64,000 nucleotides of DNA. Source: Rhizoctonia solani. Lineage: Eukaryota > Basidiomycota > Agaricomycetes > Cantharellales > Ceratobasidiaceae. A model generated the notes under the pieces. It saw only the letters and a list, made by a program, of their open reading frames with translations, searched no databases and was not told the origin of the DNA. Both the position numbers and the translations under genes were made by a program. How positions within the stretch are numbered: the first letter of the stretch is position 1; each line of letters begins with the position of its first letter. The DNA lies in assembly GCF_016906535.1 (NCBI RefSeq), contig NC_057374.1, forward strand, positions 558,001-622,000. Reading direction: 5' to 3'. Shown here piece after piece: positions 32,959 to 44,594 of the stretch.

Positions 32959-33690
32959 ATGCCCATCTTCAGCTCTATTGACGCCTTGGCCTACAACCCT
33001 TGCCTGAACATTGATTGCTACATCATGAACGGCCCAGAGGAGATGAGAGCACACCTAAACCGCTCTGCCAACATAATTCACGCTCTGATGAGCGCCAGCA
33101 GTTGCAACAAGGTCAGGTTCTTCAAGCGCGACATGTAAAAGCACCCCAAGTGGGGATTCCTCTATTGGCTTGACCCCAGGGGAGAAGAAGGACCAGATAC
33201 ACTGTATGGGAAGCAAGTATACCGCTGGTGGCACTTCATTGCCTCCCATACAGGTGCATTCAGGGATCTGGCACAATGGCATCACCATGGGTTAGCTACC
33301 ACCCCCCCCACAGTCTCCACACCTCCATCTGCAAGAGAGCTGACCCAGGCAGTGCAGAACCTCATTCTGCTTTACCCAGTGGACCTGCCAGCCTACACAA
33401 GCAGGCCAGCAACACCAGTGACCCCTCCAGCATGCCAAGACACTCCCAGGCCAACAGAGATGCATGCACCAGCACCCTTGCCCATCCCCCTGTTCTCCAG
33501 CATGCCAGACACTTGCTGGACCCCAGGATACTCATCTCCATTGAGAGAAACACAATGGGAGCCTCAGAGCTACCTAGGATGGAGCAATGAGGAGATAAGA
33601 AGGAATGTGGAAACATTTGAAGGCAGGGAGAATGAGGAGCTGTTCAGCTTTGAGGAGTTACGTGCTATTGATTGTTCTGGGTGGATGTAA
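32959..33690 (+). pseudogene. E2 accessory ORF between chromodomain and 3' LTR (243 codons, one stop)
   Basis: ATG 32959 starts MPIFSSIDALAYNPCLNIDCY; one in-frame TAA at 33136-33138, then open to the stop at 33688. Contains GFLYWLDPRGEEG, DTLYGKQVYRWWHFIAS, a Pro/Thr-rich centre and an acidic C-terminus (EEIRRNVETFEGRENEEL). No membrane segment or signal peptide, so it is not a classical env. The E1 copy (18569) shares the N-terminal and FLYWL blocks, so the ORF belongs to the family. Function unknown. Confidence 0.65.
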
Positions 33691-33732
33691 GCAGCCCTTT
33701 GTCACTGCCTAAGGGCTTTTGAAGGGGGGCAA

Positions 33733-34185
33733 TGTCAAGAGTCTCACCTCCTGACACAACTATGTATTACCTGTCACTTCCTTCCTCCCCCCAGTACATT
33801 TGTCTGGGGAACTCATCTGCATCCATCTCATCTGTTTGCATAGTTCCTATCTTCCTTGTTTATGTTCTTCCCTCTTCCTTGTTCCCTCCTTGCACATAGT
33901 CCGGACTTATTCCGTTCTAAGTGCTTCTATCTTGCTTATCTTGCTGCGCACCGGCCCGGTTCACTGTATAGAGCTTCTCAGCCATGTGCTTTATCTTGCT
34001 TCCCAGTTGTGCCGCCCAGACACCGTCTTTTCTCTTTGTTTTACCCCCTTGTACTTTGTTATAAAAAGAAGACTGTGAATTGGCTTGGAAACCCCAAGAA
34101 CAATTCACCTTGTTGATTTCCCACCCTCTCATCTGTGTGAATCATCTCAAAAACTCACAGCAGTCATTTCTTTCCTGGTTGTGAC
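33733..34185 (+). mobile_element. 3' LTR of E2
   Basis: TGTCAAGAGTCTCACC to GGTTGTGAC, following GAAGGGGGGCAA. The last base is lost at the junction with the E3 arm (GTGAC|CCTTTGCTTC). It differs from the 5' LTR at numerous positions, so E2 is old. Confidence 0.85.
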
Positions 34186-35902
34186 CCTTTGCTTCGGGCA
34201 TTATTATGAGCAAATGCAGCCAGTGGGAGCCAATCAACCCAATCAGACTGTCTATGATTCATGGAAGGACATAGGTAAGCCTCTATCCATTGGTTTTCAA
34301 TCTCAGTTTGTCCATCAGATTGTGGTTGATAAGCAGTAGAGAAACTAGGAGTGATTTGCAGAGATTTGTAGAGTGCCTTGAGGAACTTGGAGTTGAATGT
34401 AGTCCCTCTGTCAGACACAGTGCGCTTGGGAGTGCCATGTAGCTTCCAGACATGTTCCAGGAACATCTGAGCTACATCCTCAGCAGTAGCAACTTCTTTG
34501 CAGGGAATCAAGTGCATCATCTTTTAGAAGCAGTCTACAACCACTAAAATGTTGTCATATCCCTTACACTTGGGAAACTTGACAATGAAATCATACAAGA
34601 TGCCTTCCCAGGTAAATGCCGGGACAGCAAGCGGGTTGAGAGCATAGTTGTGTACATGGCCCTTGCTTCTTTGACAGATTTCACAAGACTCCACATAGCA
34701 ATTGACTTGGAATTCCATTATTGGCCAGTAATAGTGACAACTGATTAAGTCCAGAGTTTGTGCTCTTCCTTGGTGACCAGAAGCAGGGGAATCATGGAAG
34801 TGAGATAAGAGCTGCTGTTTGATCTCAGGTTCATCTGGCACAACTATTCTTCCTTGATACAACAGTAGACCCTCCTGAATTGTATAGTCCTTGAACTTCT
34901 GTGCAATGCTGTGGGGCATGGATTTAGGGTCTGATACAGCTAGCAAGTTTGTGTCAAGACCAGGGTCTTCCTGAGTGGCTTCCTTGATTTGATCCAGCAA
35001 GGACAAATCTATGTGTGCTGAAAATGCCTCAAAATGAGATTCTGGAATCATAACTTGTGGAGATGGTTCTAAGTCTGTGTGATCTGGTTTTCTTGACAGG
35101 GCGTCAGGTTTCTGTGACTATTTCCCAGGTCTATAAGCAATAACAAAGTTGTAGGACGCCAGCATGAGATGCCAGCGTGCATGACGCCTGTTGAAGGTTC
35201 TAGCTGATTTCCAGTACTCCAGATTCTTGTGATCAGTAAACACAGTGATTGGCTGCTCAGTTCCTTCCAGGAAGATTCTCCAGTGCTCAAATGCACAAAT
35301 GATGGCAAGTAGCTCCTTGTCATGCGTGTCATAGTTCAGCTCAGCAGGTGAAAAGCTGGCTGACATGAATGCAACAGGATGTATACAACCATCTTCCTTT
35401 CTCTGAGATAGTACAGCGCCCATGGCTGCTCCAGAAGTGTCTGTTTCCAAGGTGTAAGGTTTAGATTCATCAGGGTGAGCTAGAACAAGCTCCTTGCAAA
35501 TCTCAGCCTTGATTGCATCAAATGCAGCCTTCTGTTCTTCTAGCCATATCCATGGTTGCTCTTTCTGAGTAAGGTTATTCAGAGGGCGTGCTAAGCAAGA
35601 GAAGTTGGGGACAAAGCAACAGTAGAAGTTTGCAAAGCCTAGGAATGATTGCACCTGTTTTGCATTTTGGGGTTCAGGCCAGTCCATGATTGCTTGCACC
35701 TTGTCTTTCATGGAGATGCCATCAGGAGTAATCACAAGACCAATGAAGGTGACTTCTGTGACAAAGAAGTAGCATTTGGCAGGGTTGCAGAATAGATTAT
35801 GGTTCAGCAAGCAAGATAAGACTTCCCTGACATGTTCCACATGCTCTTCTCTTGAGTTTGAGAAGATCAAGATGTCATCCAAGTGCACAACCACAGAGAT
35901 AT

Positions 35903-36075
35903 TGTCCTGGACACGGTCACATGACCAGTACAAGTGGTTGCATGCTGGCCCAAGCCCAAATTTGGGGGGTAGCAGGTGTAATCATGGGTTGTCAGCAGAG
36001 GAATAATAGGGCTCTATGGCTTAGTGGTCAAGCTGGTTCAATTCTGGCTAGTTCTATTTTCCTCTGTTTATGACA
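35903..36075 (+). mobile_element. S element copy 4, mirror of copy 3
   Basis: Same insertion as 30284-30456, duplicated with the arm. Begins TGTCCTGGACACGG and ends TTTATGACA. Confidence 0.9.
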
Positions 36076-36515
36076 GATGTCAAGTAAATCACAGAATATG
36101 TTGTTCATGAAGCGCATAAACACAGCCAGGGCATTGCTAAGGCCAAATTGCATGACTGTGGGAGCAAAATGACCAAGGGCAGTGTGAAATGCAGCCTTCC
36201 ATTCATCTCCTTCTTTGATTCTGATATTGTGATATCCATTCCTCAAATCTAGCTTTGTGAAGATCTTAGCATGGCGCAATTTCTCAATTAGCTTGTCTTG
36301 TCTGGGTAGTGCATATCTGTCCTTGATTGTGATGGCATTTAGCTGGCAATAGTCCACCACTAAGCAAAGCCTGCCATCAGCCCTTTTTACAAACATCACA
36401 GGAGCTCCTGCTGGTGAGGTGGTTGGCACAATCTTTCCAGCTGCCAGTTCTTAGTCAATGTATTCCTTGAGTGCTTCTCTCTCTGCAGGGGTCATAGAAT
36501 AGATAGGGCCATAGG

Positions 36516-37055
36516 TGTCATGCCCTAGAGGCGTGACCACCTTAGAATCCACTAAGTCAAAGAAATAGTGAATATATGCGCTATTTTCATGAAGATTTAT
36601 GGATATATGCATCTCTATGCTATTTAAGTGCTGAGCACATATTATGTAATCCAATTACATGACCTTTAGTCATATGATCACGTCTTTCTTATCTTTGGTC
36701 ATGTGACCTTATCTTTGTTATTGTGTTTGTTACTGTATGTACTATTCCCTCTCCTTGTTTAATATATAAGGAGGGTTCTCAGAGCCTTAAGCCTCAGAAC
36801 TTGACCTCTTATCCCCATCCCACATCTACTACCCTAAGACATACAATTAAGAGTATTGCCTGAGAGCATACCAGTCCCTGTCAAAGGTTCCTTGCCCTGC
36901 TATCTTTATATCATTAGTGCACTTTACTATATTGGTCTTGTCCAAACCCTTATCTGGCAATTGCCTTGAGCATTGTTGGATCCCACTGGCTGATAAGTCC
37001 TATATTAGGCAATAGCTTGTTGGGCTTTACCTTGTGGTAGTTGTTGGCTCTGACA
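36516..37055 (+). mobile_element. Solo LTR family H in E3, mirror of 29304-29843
   Basis: TGTCATGCCC to GGCTCTGACA, with TSD ATAGG on both sides. Confidence 0.95.
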
Positions 37056-37650
37056 ATAGGGAGGCTGTTTGTCTTCTTCCAGGTCAATAGCAATGTCATA
37101 AGGGCAATGTTTTGGCAGCATGGTAAAGGACTCTTCACTGAACACTTCCTGAAACTCCTGGAATTTAACAGGGAGATTCTGAGGCTCAGGGTTGATGCTG
37201 CCATCTTGTGCTTTTGTAGCTAGGTGGAGTGAAACTTTCATGGTGGTCCAATCAATGTCTGGATTAGCCAATATGAGCCATGGGGTTCCAAGGATAAGGT
37301 TTCTATTTCCAAGGGGAAGAGCATAGAAGATGGCAGAAAATTGCCTGTTTTGAGAGGTAAAGACTAATTGGGCCTTGAAGCAGATAGGGTTGCGGACTTG
37401 TTTGCCATTAATGCCAATGACAGAGCATGGGGAGTCCAATTCAATGTGTGGAATGTTGTGAGAACAGGCAAATTGGGATCAATGAAGTTAGCAGAAGAAC
37501 CAGAATCAATCAGAGCAGTTTGAGTGTCTGTGATTCCTTCCATGTCTATAGTGAGCAGTGGTGATTTATTGGTTTGCAGGGCTGCACAAAACAAGGGTTC
37601 TATAGACACTGGGGGAGATTCAGGAAGCCTAGACACAGGGCAAGACTTCC

Positions 37651-39267
37651 TTAGACTTTTCCTGCTTGGGGAAGCACTTCTAGCTCTTCTACTTCTGCAG
37701 CCTTTGCTGATTCAGGCTTAGAGAGTTCTATTGTTCTGAGGCACCATCCATTCTTGCAGTCCTCCCATTTGTGAGACTTCTCCCCATATTTGGAACATTC
37801 TCCAGCGTTTCTTCTTGCTTCCTGAACCTTCTTGGAAACAAAATTGCTTGAGTGCCCTTGAGCAGGGCGTTGTGGTGAGCTGGTGCTGCTGTTGCTATCC
37901 TTTCTTAGCTCCTTGCATGCTTCAAACAGTGTGTCATCAATTAGACAGGCAGTGGAGATAAACTTGTCTAGTGCAGTGATGTTCTTGTGCAGGGTGTACT
38001 CAATTAGCTTGCTTCTGACTTCTGCCTTGAGTCCCTGGCGGAAGGAGGCAATGAGGGCAGGGTCTGACCATTCTAGTTTGCTGGCTATGATTCTAAACTC
38101 TGTGGCATAATTGCTTGCTGATTTCAGCTGCTTGAGCTTGCGCAGGCGCCGTTCTGCAATTTGTGCTGCTGCTGGATTGCTCCAGTTGCGCAAGAATGCT
38201 GTTTCAAATGTATCCCATGATTCCAAGGTTGGCTTGTCATCCCCATTCAGCAGCTTCTCTAAATAGATCTGTCCCCACTTCTTGGGTTGTCCATCTTTTA
38301 GGTTCATGAGAACAAAGGAGATTCAACTGTGGTCAGAAGGAAATGAGAAAGCATTGCTAAGGAAGTAGGTTTTGCAATCCAGGATAAATGATTTGGATGC
38401 AGGGCCCTTCTTGCCATTGTACTTCTCAGGAGCAGGGATTTTTGATTTCCCTTGGTGTGGACCAGGAGTTTGGGACAGTCCCCTGAAGGTGCTCTGAAGT
38501 GGGACAGATAATGCTCTGCCCATGATGGTAGCAATGTTGTGTAGCGTTCTTGCCTCCTTTTCTTCATTTGTTTCTCCTGGTTACGCTGATAGATATCCTT
38601 TGCTTAGGGGGCTACTTGTTGCTGCTTGAGATGCGCTTGGGAGGTCTACAGGTGTTGGCCTGATGAAGGGCTGCTCTGGGCTGGGATCAAGGTGTTCCTG
38701 GGTGTGTAGGATTGCCCAGGAGGTGTTTGGGGTTGTTTTAGGTGGTTCCGGTGACTCCAATTTGACCCTTTTTCCTTTTGGGTCAGGCTCATCCTTGATA
38801 GGGACTAAGAAGTCCTTGTTGCCTGAGCTGCCTGAGCCAGAAGGGGCCTTGAGGGTGTTGTCTATGACTGTGAAGATTCTTCTGGGAGGTGTGTATGGAT
38901 CTATGCTGCTGGGGACAGTCAGAAGGTGCTGAATTGCGCTCTCTACTGCTTGTGTAACATCCTGCAACATGATTTGTTTCCAGGCATCTAGGCAGCTGAT
39001 AAGATGCACTGTGTTCTTCTCCAGTGATCTGTGGAGCACTGGGGGTTGAGATCTGCTGCTGGTATTGTTGCCTATGAGATATCTGTGCAGGTGATTGAGT
39101 TTTGTAGCATCATCTTGCTACCAGAGGATTTCTGGGTGGAGTGCAACCCTTCTGCAACTTGTAGGTGCATTGGAAAGTCCTTCTAGTGTGGCTGGAGTGA
39201 TAAGAGGGGATGCCTGCCTTGATGCAAGTGAGGCCATTGACAATTTGTGTGATCTGGCATCTGCCAT
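37651..39267 (-). pseudogene. E3 gag (uninterrupted, three stops)
   Basis: The same 539-codon frame as E2 gag but contiguous, which proves the E2 gag split by F. It carries the same three nonsense codons (TAG, TAA, TGA), so these arose before the duplication. Damaged CCHC knuckle as in E2. Confidence 0.8.
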
Positions 39268-39488
39268 AGCATCTGATTCAAACTACATGCAATCTGAGGG
39301 GTGTATTGAGGTAAAAGAGCTCAGGTCTTTCTGAATCAATGTGAGGGTAGCCTAGTTGGCAGTGTGCAATAACCCAGTGCACTCTGTGGCAATGGATAAG
39401 AGCACTGTAAGAAGTAAAGGTGGGGATGAGAACCTGAGTGATGTCCAGATTGATAGATTGGCTACAGCCAGGAAAGAACAATTCACAA

Positions 39489-39942
39489 TGTCACAACCAA
39501 GGATAAAACAATTGCTGTGAGATAATGAGACAATTCACACAGATCAGAAAGTGGGAAATTGGCAAGGTGAACTGTTCTTGGGGTTTCCAAGCCAATTCAC
39601 AGTCTTCTTTTATAACAAAGTACAAGGGGGTAAAACAAAGAGAAGAGACAGTGTCTGGGCGGCACAACTGGGAAGCAAGATAGAGCAAATGGCTCAGAAG
39701 CTCTACACAGTGAACCAGGCTAGTGCGCAGCAAGATAAGCAAGATAGAAGCACTTAGAACAGAATAAGTCCGGACTAAGTGCAAGGAGAGGACAAGGAAG
39801 TGGGAAGAACATAAACAAGGAAGATTGGAACTATACAAACAGATAAGATGGATACAGATGAGTTCCCCAGACAAATGTACTGGGGGGAGGAAGGAAGTGA
39901 CAGGCAACACATAGTCATGTCATGAGCCTCACCTCCTGACAT
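39489..39942 (-). mobile_element. LTR of E3 with inverted terminal 24 bp
   Basis: Starts TGTCACAACC and ends in ATAGTCATGT followed by CATGAGCCTCACCTCCTGACA, so the last ~24 bp are in the opposite orientation to that expected. That segment is an imperfect palindrome in all E LTRs. Confidence 0.8.
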
Positions 39943-40147
39943 CAATCAACTTGCTTCTGACTTCTGCCTTAAGCCCTTGGCAGAAGGAGGCAATGAGAGC
40001 AGGGTCTGACCAGTCTAGTTTGCTTGCTATGATTCTAAACTCTGTGGCATAGTTACTTGCTGATTTCAGTTGCTTGAGCCAGCACAGGCATTGTTCTGCA
40101 ATTTGTGTAGCTGCTTGGTTGCTGTGCTGGACACAGTCACATGACCA

Positions 40148-42862
40148 ACTGTTGAAATGGGCTTTCTCCTCAAATCCAGTCCCCATTCTGGTTCTTTAGA
40201 ATGGGTGCCTCACATTGGGATACCACCCCACATGCCTTTGCAATGCAGGCATTGTGGTCATCCCCAAGCCAAACCATAACAACATGTCCAATCCCAAGTC
40301 CTATTGACCCATATCCCTCCTAGAGACTCTGTCAAAATGCTTGGAGAAAGTTATCATGCAGAGACTCATCTATGAATCTGGCAAGTTCATCCTTATCCCA
40401 CATTTGCAATTTGGAGGGTGCAACATGACCTCCTGCGTTGATGCTGGACTTTGTCTCACTCATGATGTCAAAGCCCAATGGGCTCTAGGAAAACATGTCT
40501 CCCTTCTTACCATGGATATATCTGGCTACTTCAACAATGTAGATCATGCCAGACTAGTCTACATGCTGAGATGCTTGGGCTTTGCACACAAAATTTGCCA
40601 GTGGCTTATCTTGTACCTCCTTGATAGAACAGCACAACCAAAAATCAACAACACCTTGTGCAACCCAAATTAACTTACTGGCAGTTGGCATCCCACAAGG
40701 TTCACCCCTATCACCAATCCTGTCATCTATATACTTGATCCCCCTCCTTTGCACAATTCAAGACCCACATGTCCACACCCATGCTTATGTCAACAACTTT
40801 TCCATACTTGCCTTCTCCCACTCACACTCCACCAATGCTCAAATCCTCCAAGAAATTGCTCTCTTGGCCAATGGAATGCTACAATCCCTTAGACTTGAGT
40901 TTGAACTCCCAAAATCCAAGCTCATTCACTTCATCTCACAAAAGCAACAACTGTCCAATGCTAAAGTTGAGATCCTGCTTGAGCACAGAGTGTTGAATAT
41001 CACACCAAAAGTTGTAGTCCAGTGGCTGGGCTTTTACCTTGACCAGAAATTGAACTTCAAAGAACACATTTGATACATGGCCAACAAAGCCAACACAGTC
41101 CTGGCCAGCCTTTGAATGCTTGCCAACACTGTTAGGGGCATGACAATGTGGCACATGTGCATCCTCTTCATCTCATGTGTTCAACCCATCCTCACATTTG
41201 GTTTGCTTTTGTGGTTCCACAGCAAACTACAAAAGTCCCTATCCAAGACAATCCAGAAGGTGCAAAATGTGGGGGATTTGATGGTCAACCAGTGCCTTCA
41301 AAACAACACCCACCACCACTCTTCACCACCTTGCATCTATCCCACCCATCCGCATATACCTCCATAGGCTCAATACCAACACTGCCACCAAATTTAGAGT
41401 GCTCCCAAAACTTGCCAAAGTCAGCTGTTGCCTCCCCCTGTCTAGGGATACTCACAATACATCTCTACCATATCCTCCCAAACCCAAGAGCAATACAACA
41501 ATAACCCCCTCTCCCATTACCTGCCTTGCAGCCCTCTCCCATCCCAACACCAAATTTCAAACCCCCTATTTCAACCCCCCCTGGCACCCTGATAACCTGT
41601 TCCCTGGCAGATTAGTATGTGCATTCCCCCCCAGTTGCTCCTCAAAGAATTGATAAGAGAAGATTGCCAAGAATGCCAACCACCTGATTGATGCACTTGC
41701 ACACAAAGGCACTCTAATTGGCTTCTCAGACAGCTCAAAAGAGGTTTGATCAGGGGTCCACAAGGTTGGAATCAGATATAGCATACAGTGGAAAAAGTCT
41801 GAAGTGGCCAAGTTCAGCAGTGGTATTGGCCCTTGCGCCAACATCATTGATGCCAAAATGCTTGTTGCCCTTGCCCATATAGCCCAAAGATGTGCTAGGT
41901 TTGCCAGGTCTCACAACATCCAAAAAATACATGTCTTTTTGGACAACCTAGCAGCTGTATGCATCATCAACAGATCCAAACCACACCCCACTCAATATGC
42001 TTCAATCCTCCTTCAGAAGGAATTCCATGCTCTTCTTAGGGACAATGCAATGTGTATGTTTGTGGTCCAATGGATCCCTTGACATTCAAAGATCAAAGGG
42101 AATGAACATGCCAACAGGTTAGCCAATGAAGGACTTGACCTTTGTCCCACTGCCTTCTTCAACTGTACCACAGCTTGGGCTAAATGCCAAGCCACTCAAT
42201 GCGCCTCCAAGACATGGGCAAAAATCTGGGCAGACAGCCCTCACTCTGAAACCATACAGAAACACATCCCTTGGCCCCTGTCTCTCAAACTCCACCCCAT
42301 TTTCAACAATCCTGGCATACCTTGCTCTATTTCCTCTTGCCTTGTCCATGTGATGACAGGCCACAGGTGGTTTGGTGAGTACAAGGACAGAATGCTGTTC
42401 ATTGAGGGTTCCCACAAAAGCCCATACAGCAAGCAGATCCAAAGCATCCTGCACCTCCTTTTCTTGTGCCCTTTCTCTGAAGAGAGCTGCAAAAATCTTA
42501 CTGACATTGCACCTGATCTCAACCCCCTCACCCTCTTTGGGTCTACCAAGGGCCTCAAAGTGGTCACAAAATTCATTCTTCACTCCAGAATTGGCCTCTA
42601 CAAATAACAATGCAGGATACAGCCCTACTTTCCCCCACCTAACCCTGATGCCACCAAACATCCACCTAACCATATCTTTTTCACCTTGTTGCTCTGGGTC
42701 CTTTTTCTGCTTTTTTTTTCCTCCTCTCCTTTGCCATTACCTTGTGCTTTGCTTGGGAATGTGCTGTGTAACAGTGTTCTGTGTATTATCACAAGTGGTT
42801 TGCCTTGTTTGCATGTAGCTCCTATTCTCCCTAATAGAAGTGTATTTTTTTTTAAAAAAAAA
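40148..42862 (+). mobile_element. 5'-truncated LINE (non-LTR retrotransposon) in S copy 5
   Basis: Flanked by a 16-base duplication, CACAGTCACATGACCA (40132-40147 and 42863-42878), and ends in an A-run (TTTAAAAAAAAA). These are hallmarks of target-primed reverse transcription. It lacks an endonuclease region, so it is 5' truncated. Confidence 0.9.
40230..42607 (+). pseudogene. LINE RT and RNase H ORF, decayed (Tad1-like)
   Basis: RT blocks in shifting frames: ISLLETLSKCLEKVI (~40320), QFGGCNMTSCVDAGLCLTHD, LTMDISGYFNNVDHARL, GIPQGSPLSPILSSIYL, then the catalytic box as AYVNNFSIL, where the family has YVDD, so catalysis is lost. Later WLGFYLDQKLNFKEHI. RNase H-like region 41690-42150: GFSDSSK, FLDNLAAVCII, KGNEHANRLANEG. 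A conserved C-terminal tail follows (CPFSEESCKNL...LFGSTKGLK). Domain order RT-RNase H is typical of the Tad1/I-like groups common in fungi. Many stops; inactive. Confidence 0.8.
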
Positions 42863-43330
42863 CACAGTCACATGACCAGTACAAGTGGTTGCATGCTGGC
42901 CCAAGCCCAAATTTGGGGGTAGCAGGTGTAATCATGGGTTGTCAGCAGAGGAATAATAGGGCTCTATGGCTTAGTGGTCAAGCTGGTTCAGTTCTGGCTA
43001 GTTCTATTTTCCTCTGTTTATGACAGTTGCTCTACTTGCACAAGAATGCTCCTTCAAATATATTCCAGGATTCCAGGGTTGGCTCATTATTGCCATTCAG
43101 CAGCTTCTCTAGATAGATCTGCCCCCACTTCTTGGGTTGTCCATCTTTTAGGTTCATGAGGACAAAGGAGATGCAACTGTGATCAGAAGGGAAGGAGGAA
43201 GCATTGCTGAGGAAGTATGTTTTGCAATCCAGGAAAAAGGATTTGACTGCAGGGCCCTTCTTGCCATCATACTTCTCAGGAGCAGGGATCTTTGATTTCA
43301 CTTGGGCTGGACCAGGAGTTTGGGACAAGC

Positions 43331-44594
43331 TGTTATGGAGTGAATAATTTAGACATATGCACCCCTAATTGCCAATAGTGAATAGTGCAAACTAGAGTAT
43401 TCATACCTGCTCTATCCAAATATGGGCATGCACATTACTATATTTGGAAACTGGCAGTGCTACAAGACCTTTTATACTTTATTTCCTCATTGCGCTTGCA
43501 TATACACATTTGATCATGCAAAATGGTCATAATATTATTTCTATGATTTATAGCATTTTTTGTATTATGCATTTATATGTAGGAGCAGTAGTTACAGACC
43601 ATAGAACAAGTGCAAGTAAGCATGGAAGCACCAACACTTAGTAATTGCAAATAAGTGCCAAAGGTTGGTGGGGCATGCCAACACCAATATCTTGGTGGGA
43701 AATAGGCATATTACTATGCAGGCAAATACAAATAGGTTGGAGGCACTGGCATCTCACTTCTCAAAAAGGAATTGTCTGATTCTGAGCCAAATTGATGGAG
43801 AAACCAACCATGTAAGTTTCTAGCTTTTTCTATGAGATCCTACCTTGCCTCAAGGTTATTTTTAGCATTCAAACTAATGTAATTTAGTCATGTATGTTCT
43901 AGAACATTCTATAAATAGCTCTGGGTCTATCTCACTAGGACTTATTGGGACTAATTGGTCTTTATGTATCAAATGGCTCAGACTGTACCTCTCATATAAC
44001 TTCCCCTTTTGTACATCATGTATATTGTTATTTGTTCTCCCTCTAGGGTGGATAAAGCCCCTGAGGGAGACCCTTGAATGCATCCTCATATTCATCCCAT
44101 TTTACCTCCTGTGTGAACTTAAAGATCTATTAGATCTTCTTTACTTAGTTTAGAGTGTCTTATTTTGCTTTCTTAGCCTATTAAGCTCACTGAACTTAAC
44201 CTGTAAGGCAACTTGGCGCATATAGCCTCTAGCAAGGTCCCAACAGATACTGGGTAGCTAGGAAAGGCTCTAGGGCAACCCTGAACCTCTTGAGTAAGTC
44301 AGTTGGGAGAGTTGAAGGCCTTGAGAGCAGCATATACAACTTAACTGAGTGCAATCTCAGTCAAATGAATTACTAACAAATTCAGATAAGTAACTAAGAG
44401 TCACCACTCACTTTCATACTATAGGTATAAGCACAACCAACCATCTTCAACCGCAGTAATCACTTGATTACTAACCTAATTTACCTTAATATAGCTAGTC
44501 TATTGCCTTTTATATCCACAGATAGTTAATATATTCATCACTTTATTATCTTCTGTACTTAATTACATAGTCCCTAAAACCCTACTCTATAACA
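43331..44594 (+). mobile_element. Complete solo LTR family I (1264 bp) in E4 gag
   Basis: TGTTATGGAGTG to CTCTATAACA, with TSD CAAGC at 43326-43330 and 44595-44599. Promoter CTATAAATAGC at about 43908. Its 3' part matches 795-1531. Confidence 0.95.

Larger units (their letters stand above)
19690..34185 (+). mobile_element. E2: nearly full-length E-family Ty3 chromovirus, interrupted by F, H and S
   Basis: Parts: 5' LTR, PBS, gag, protease-RT-RNase H-integrase-chromodomain, accessory ORF, polypurine tract (GAAGGGGGGC) and 3' LTR. Foreign insertions: F at 21607-28329, H at 29304-29843, S at 30284-30456. Without them the element is about 7 kb. Several in-frame stops and frameshifts make it non-autonomous. 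Confidence 0.85.
34186..37650 (-). pseudogene. E3 pol: protease to integrase, truncated
   Basis: Protease DSGSSANFID (37636-37364), RT split by H (36516-37055) and S (35903-36075), RNase H (35933-35118) and integrase (35051-34187, with GHQGRAQTLDLI, CEIC and QSDGQTEIENQW). It lacks the 4-base insertion of E2, so integrase is longer before breaking at the VDCF stop. Truncated before the chromodomain. Inactive. Confidence 0.85.
34186..39942 (-). mobile_element. E3: inverted, 3'-truncated copy of E2
   Basis: Coordinates mirror E2 with sum 66359 (34186-38029) and, beyond the F insertion site, 59631 (38029-39488). Long stretches (for example 35118-37721) encode the same peptides as E2 without a difference. 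It carries H and S at the same sites but not F. It ends inside integrase (NNARSK) at 34186, where it joins the 3' LTR of E2. Confidence 0.9.
40123..43025 (+). mobile_element. S element copy 5, split by a LINE
   Basis: The S halves are 40123-40147 and 42863-43025. TSD GTTGC at 40118-40122 and 43026-43030, inside E4 gag. Without the LINE and one 16-base duplication it is 172 bp, the same as copy 1. Confidence 0.9.

Noticed and set aside
19690..39942. A programmed inverted structure such as a palindromic telomere or plasmid end
   Set aside because: The arms are simply two copies of a Ty3 element with shared nested insertions, and flanks continue into ordinary repeats on both sides.
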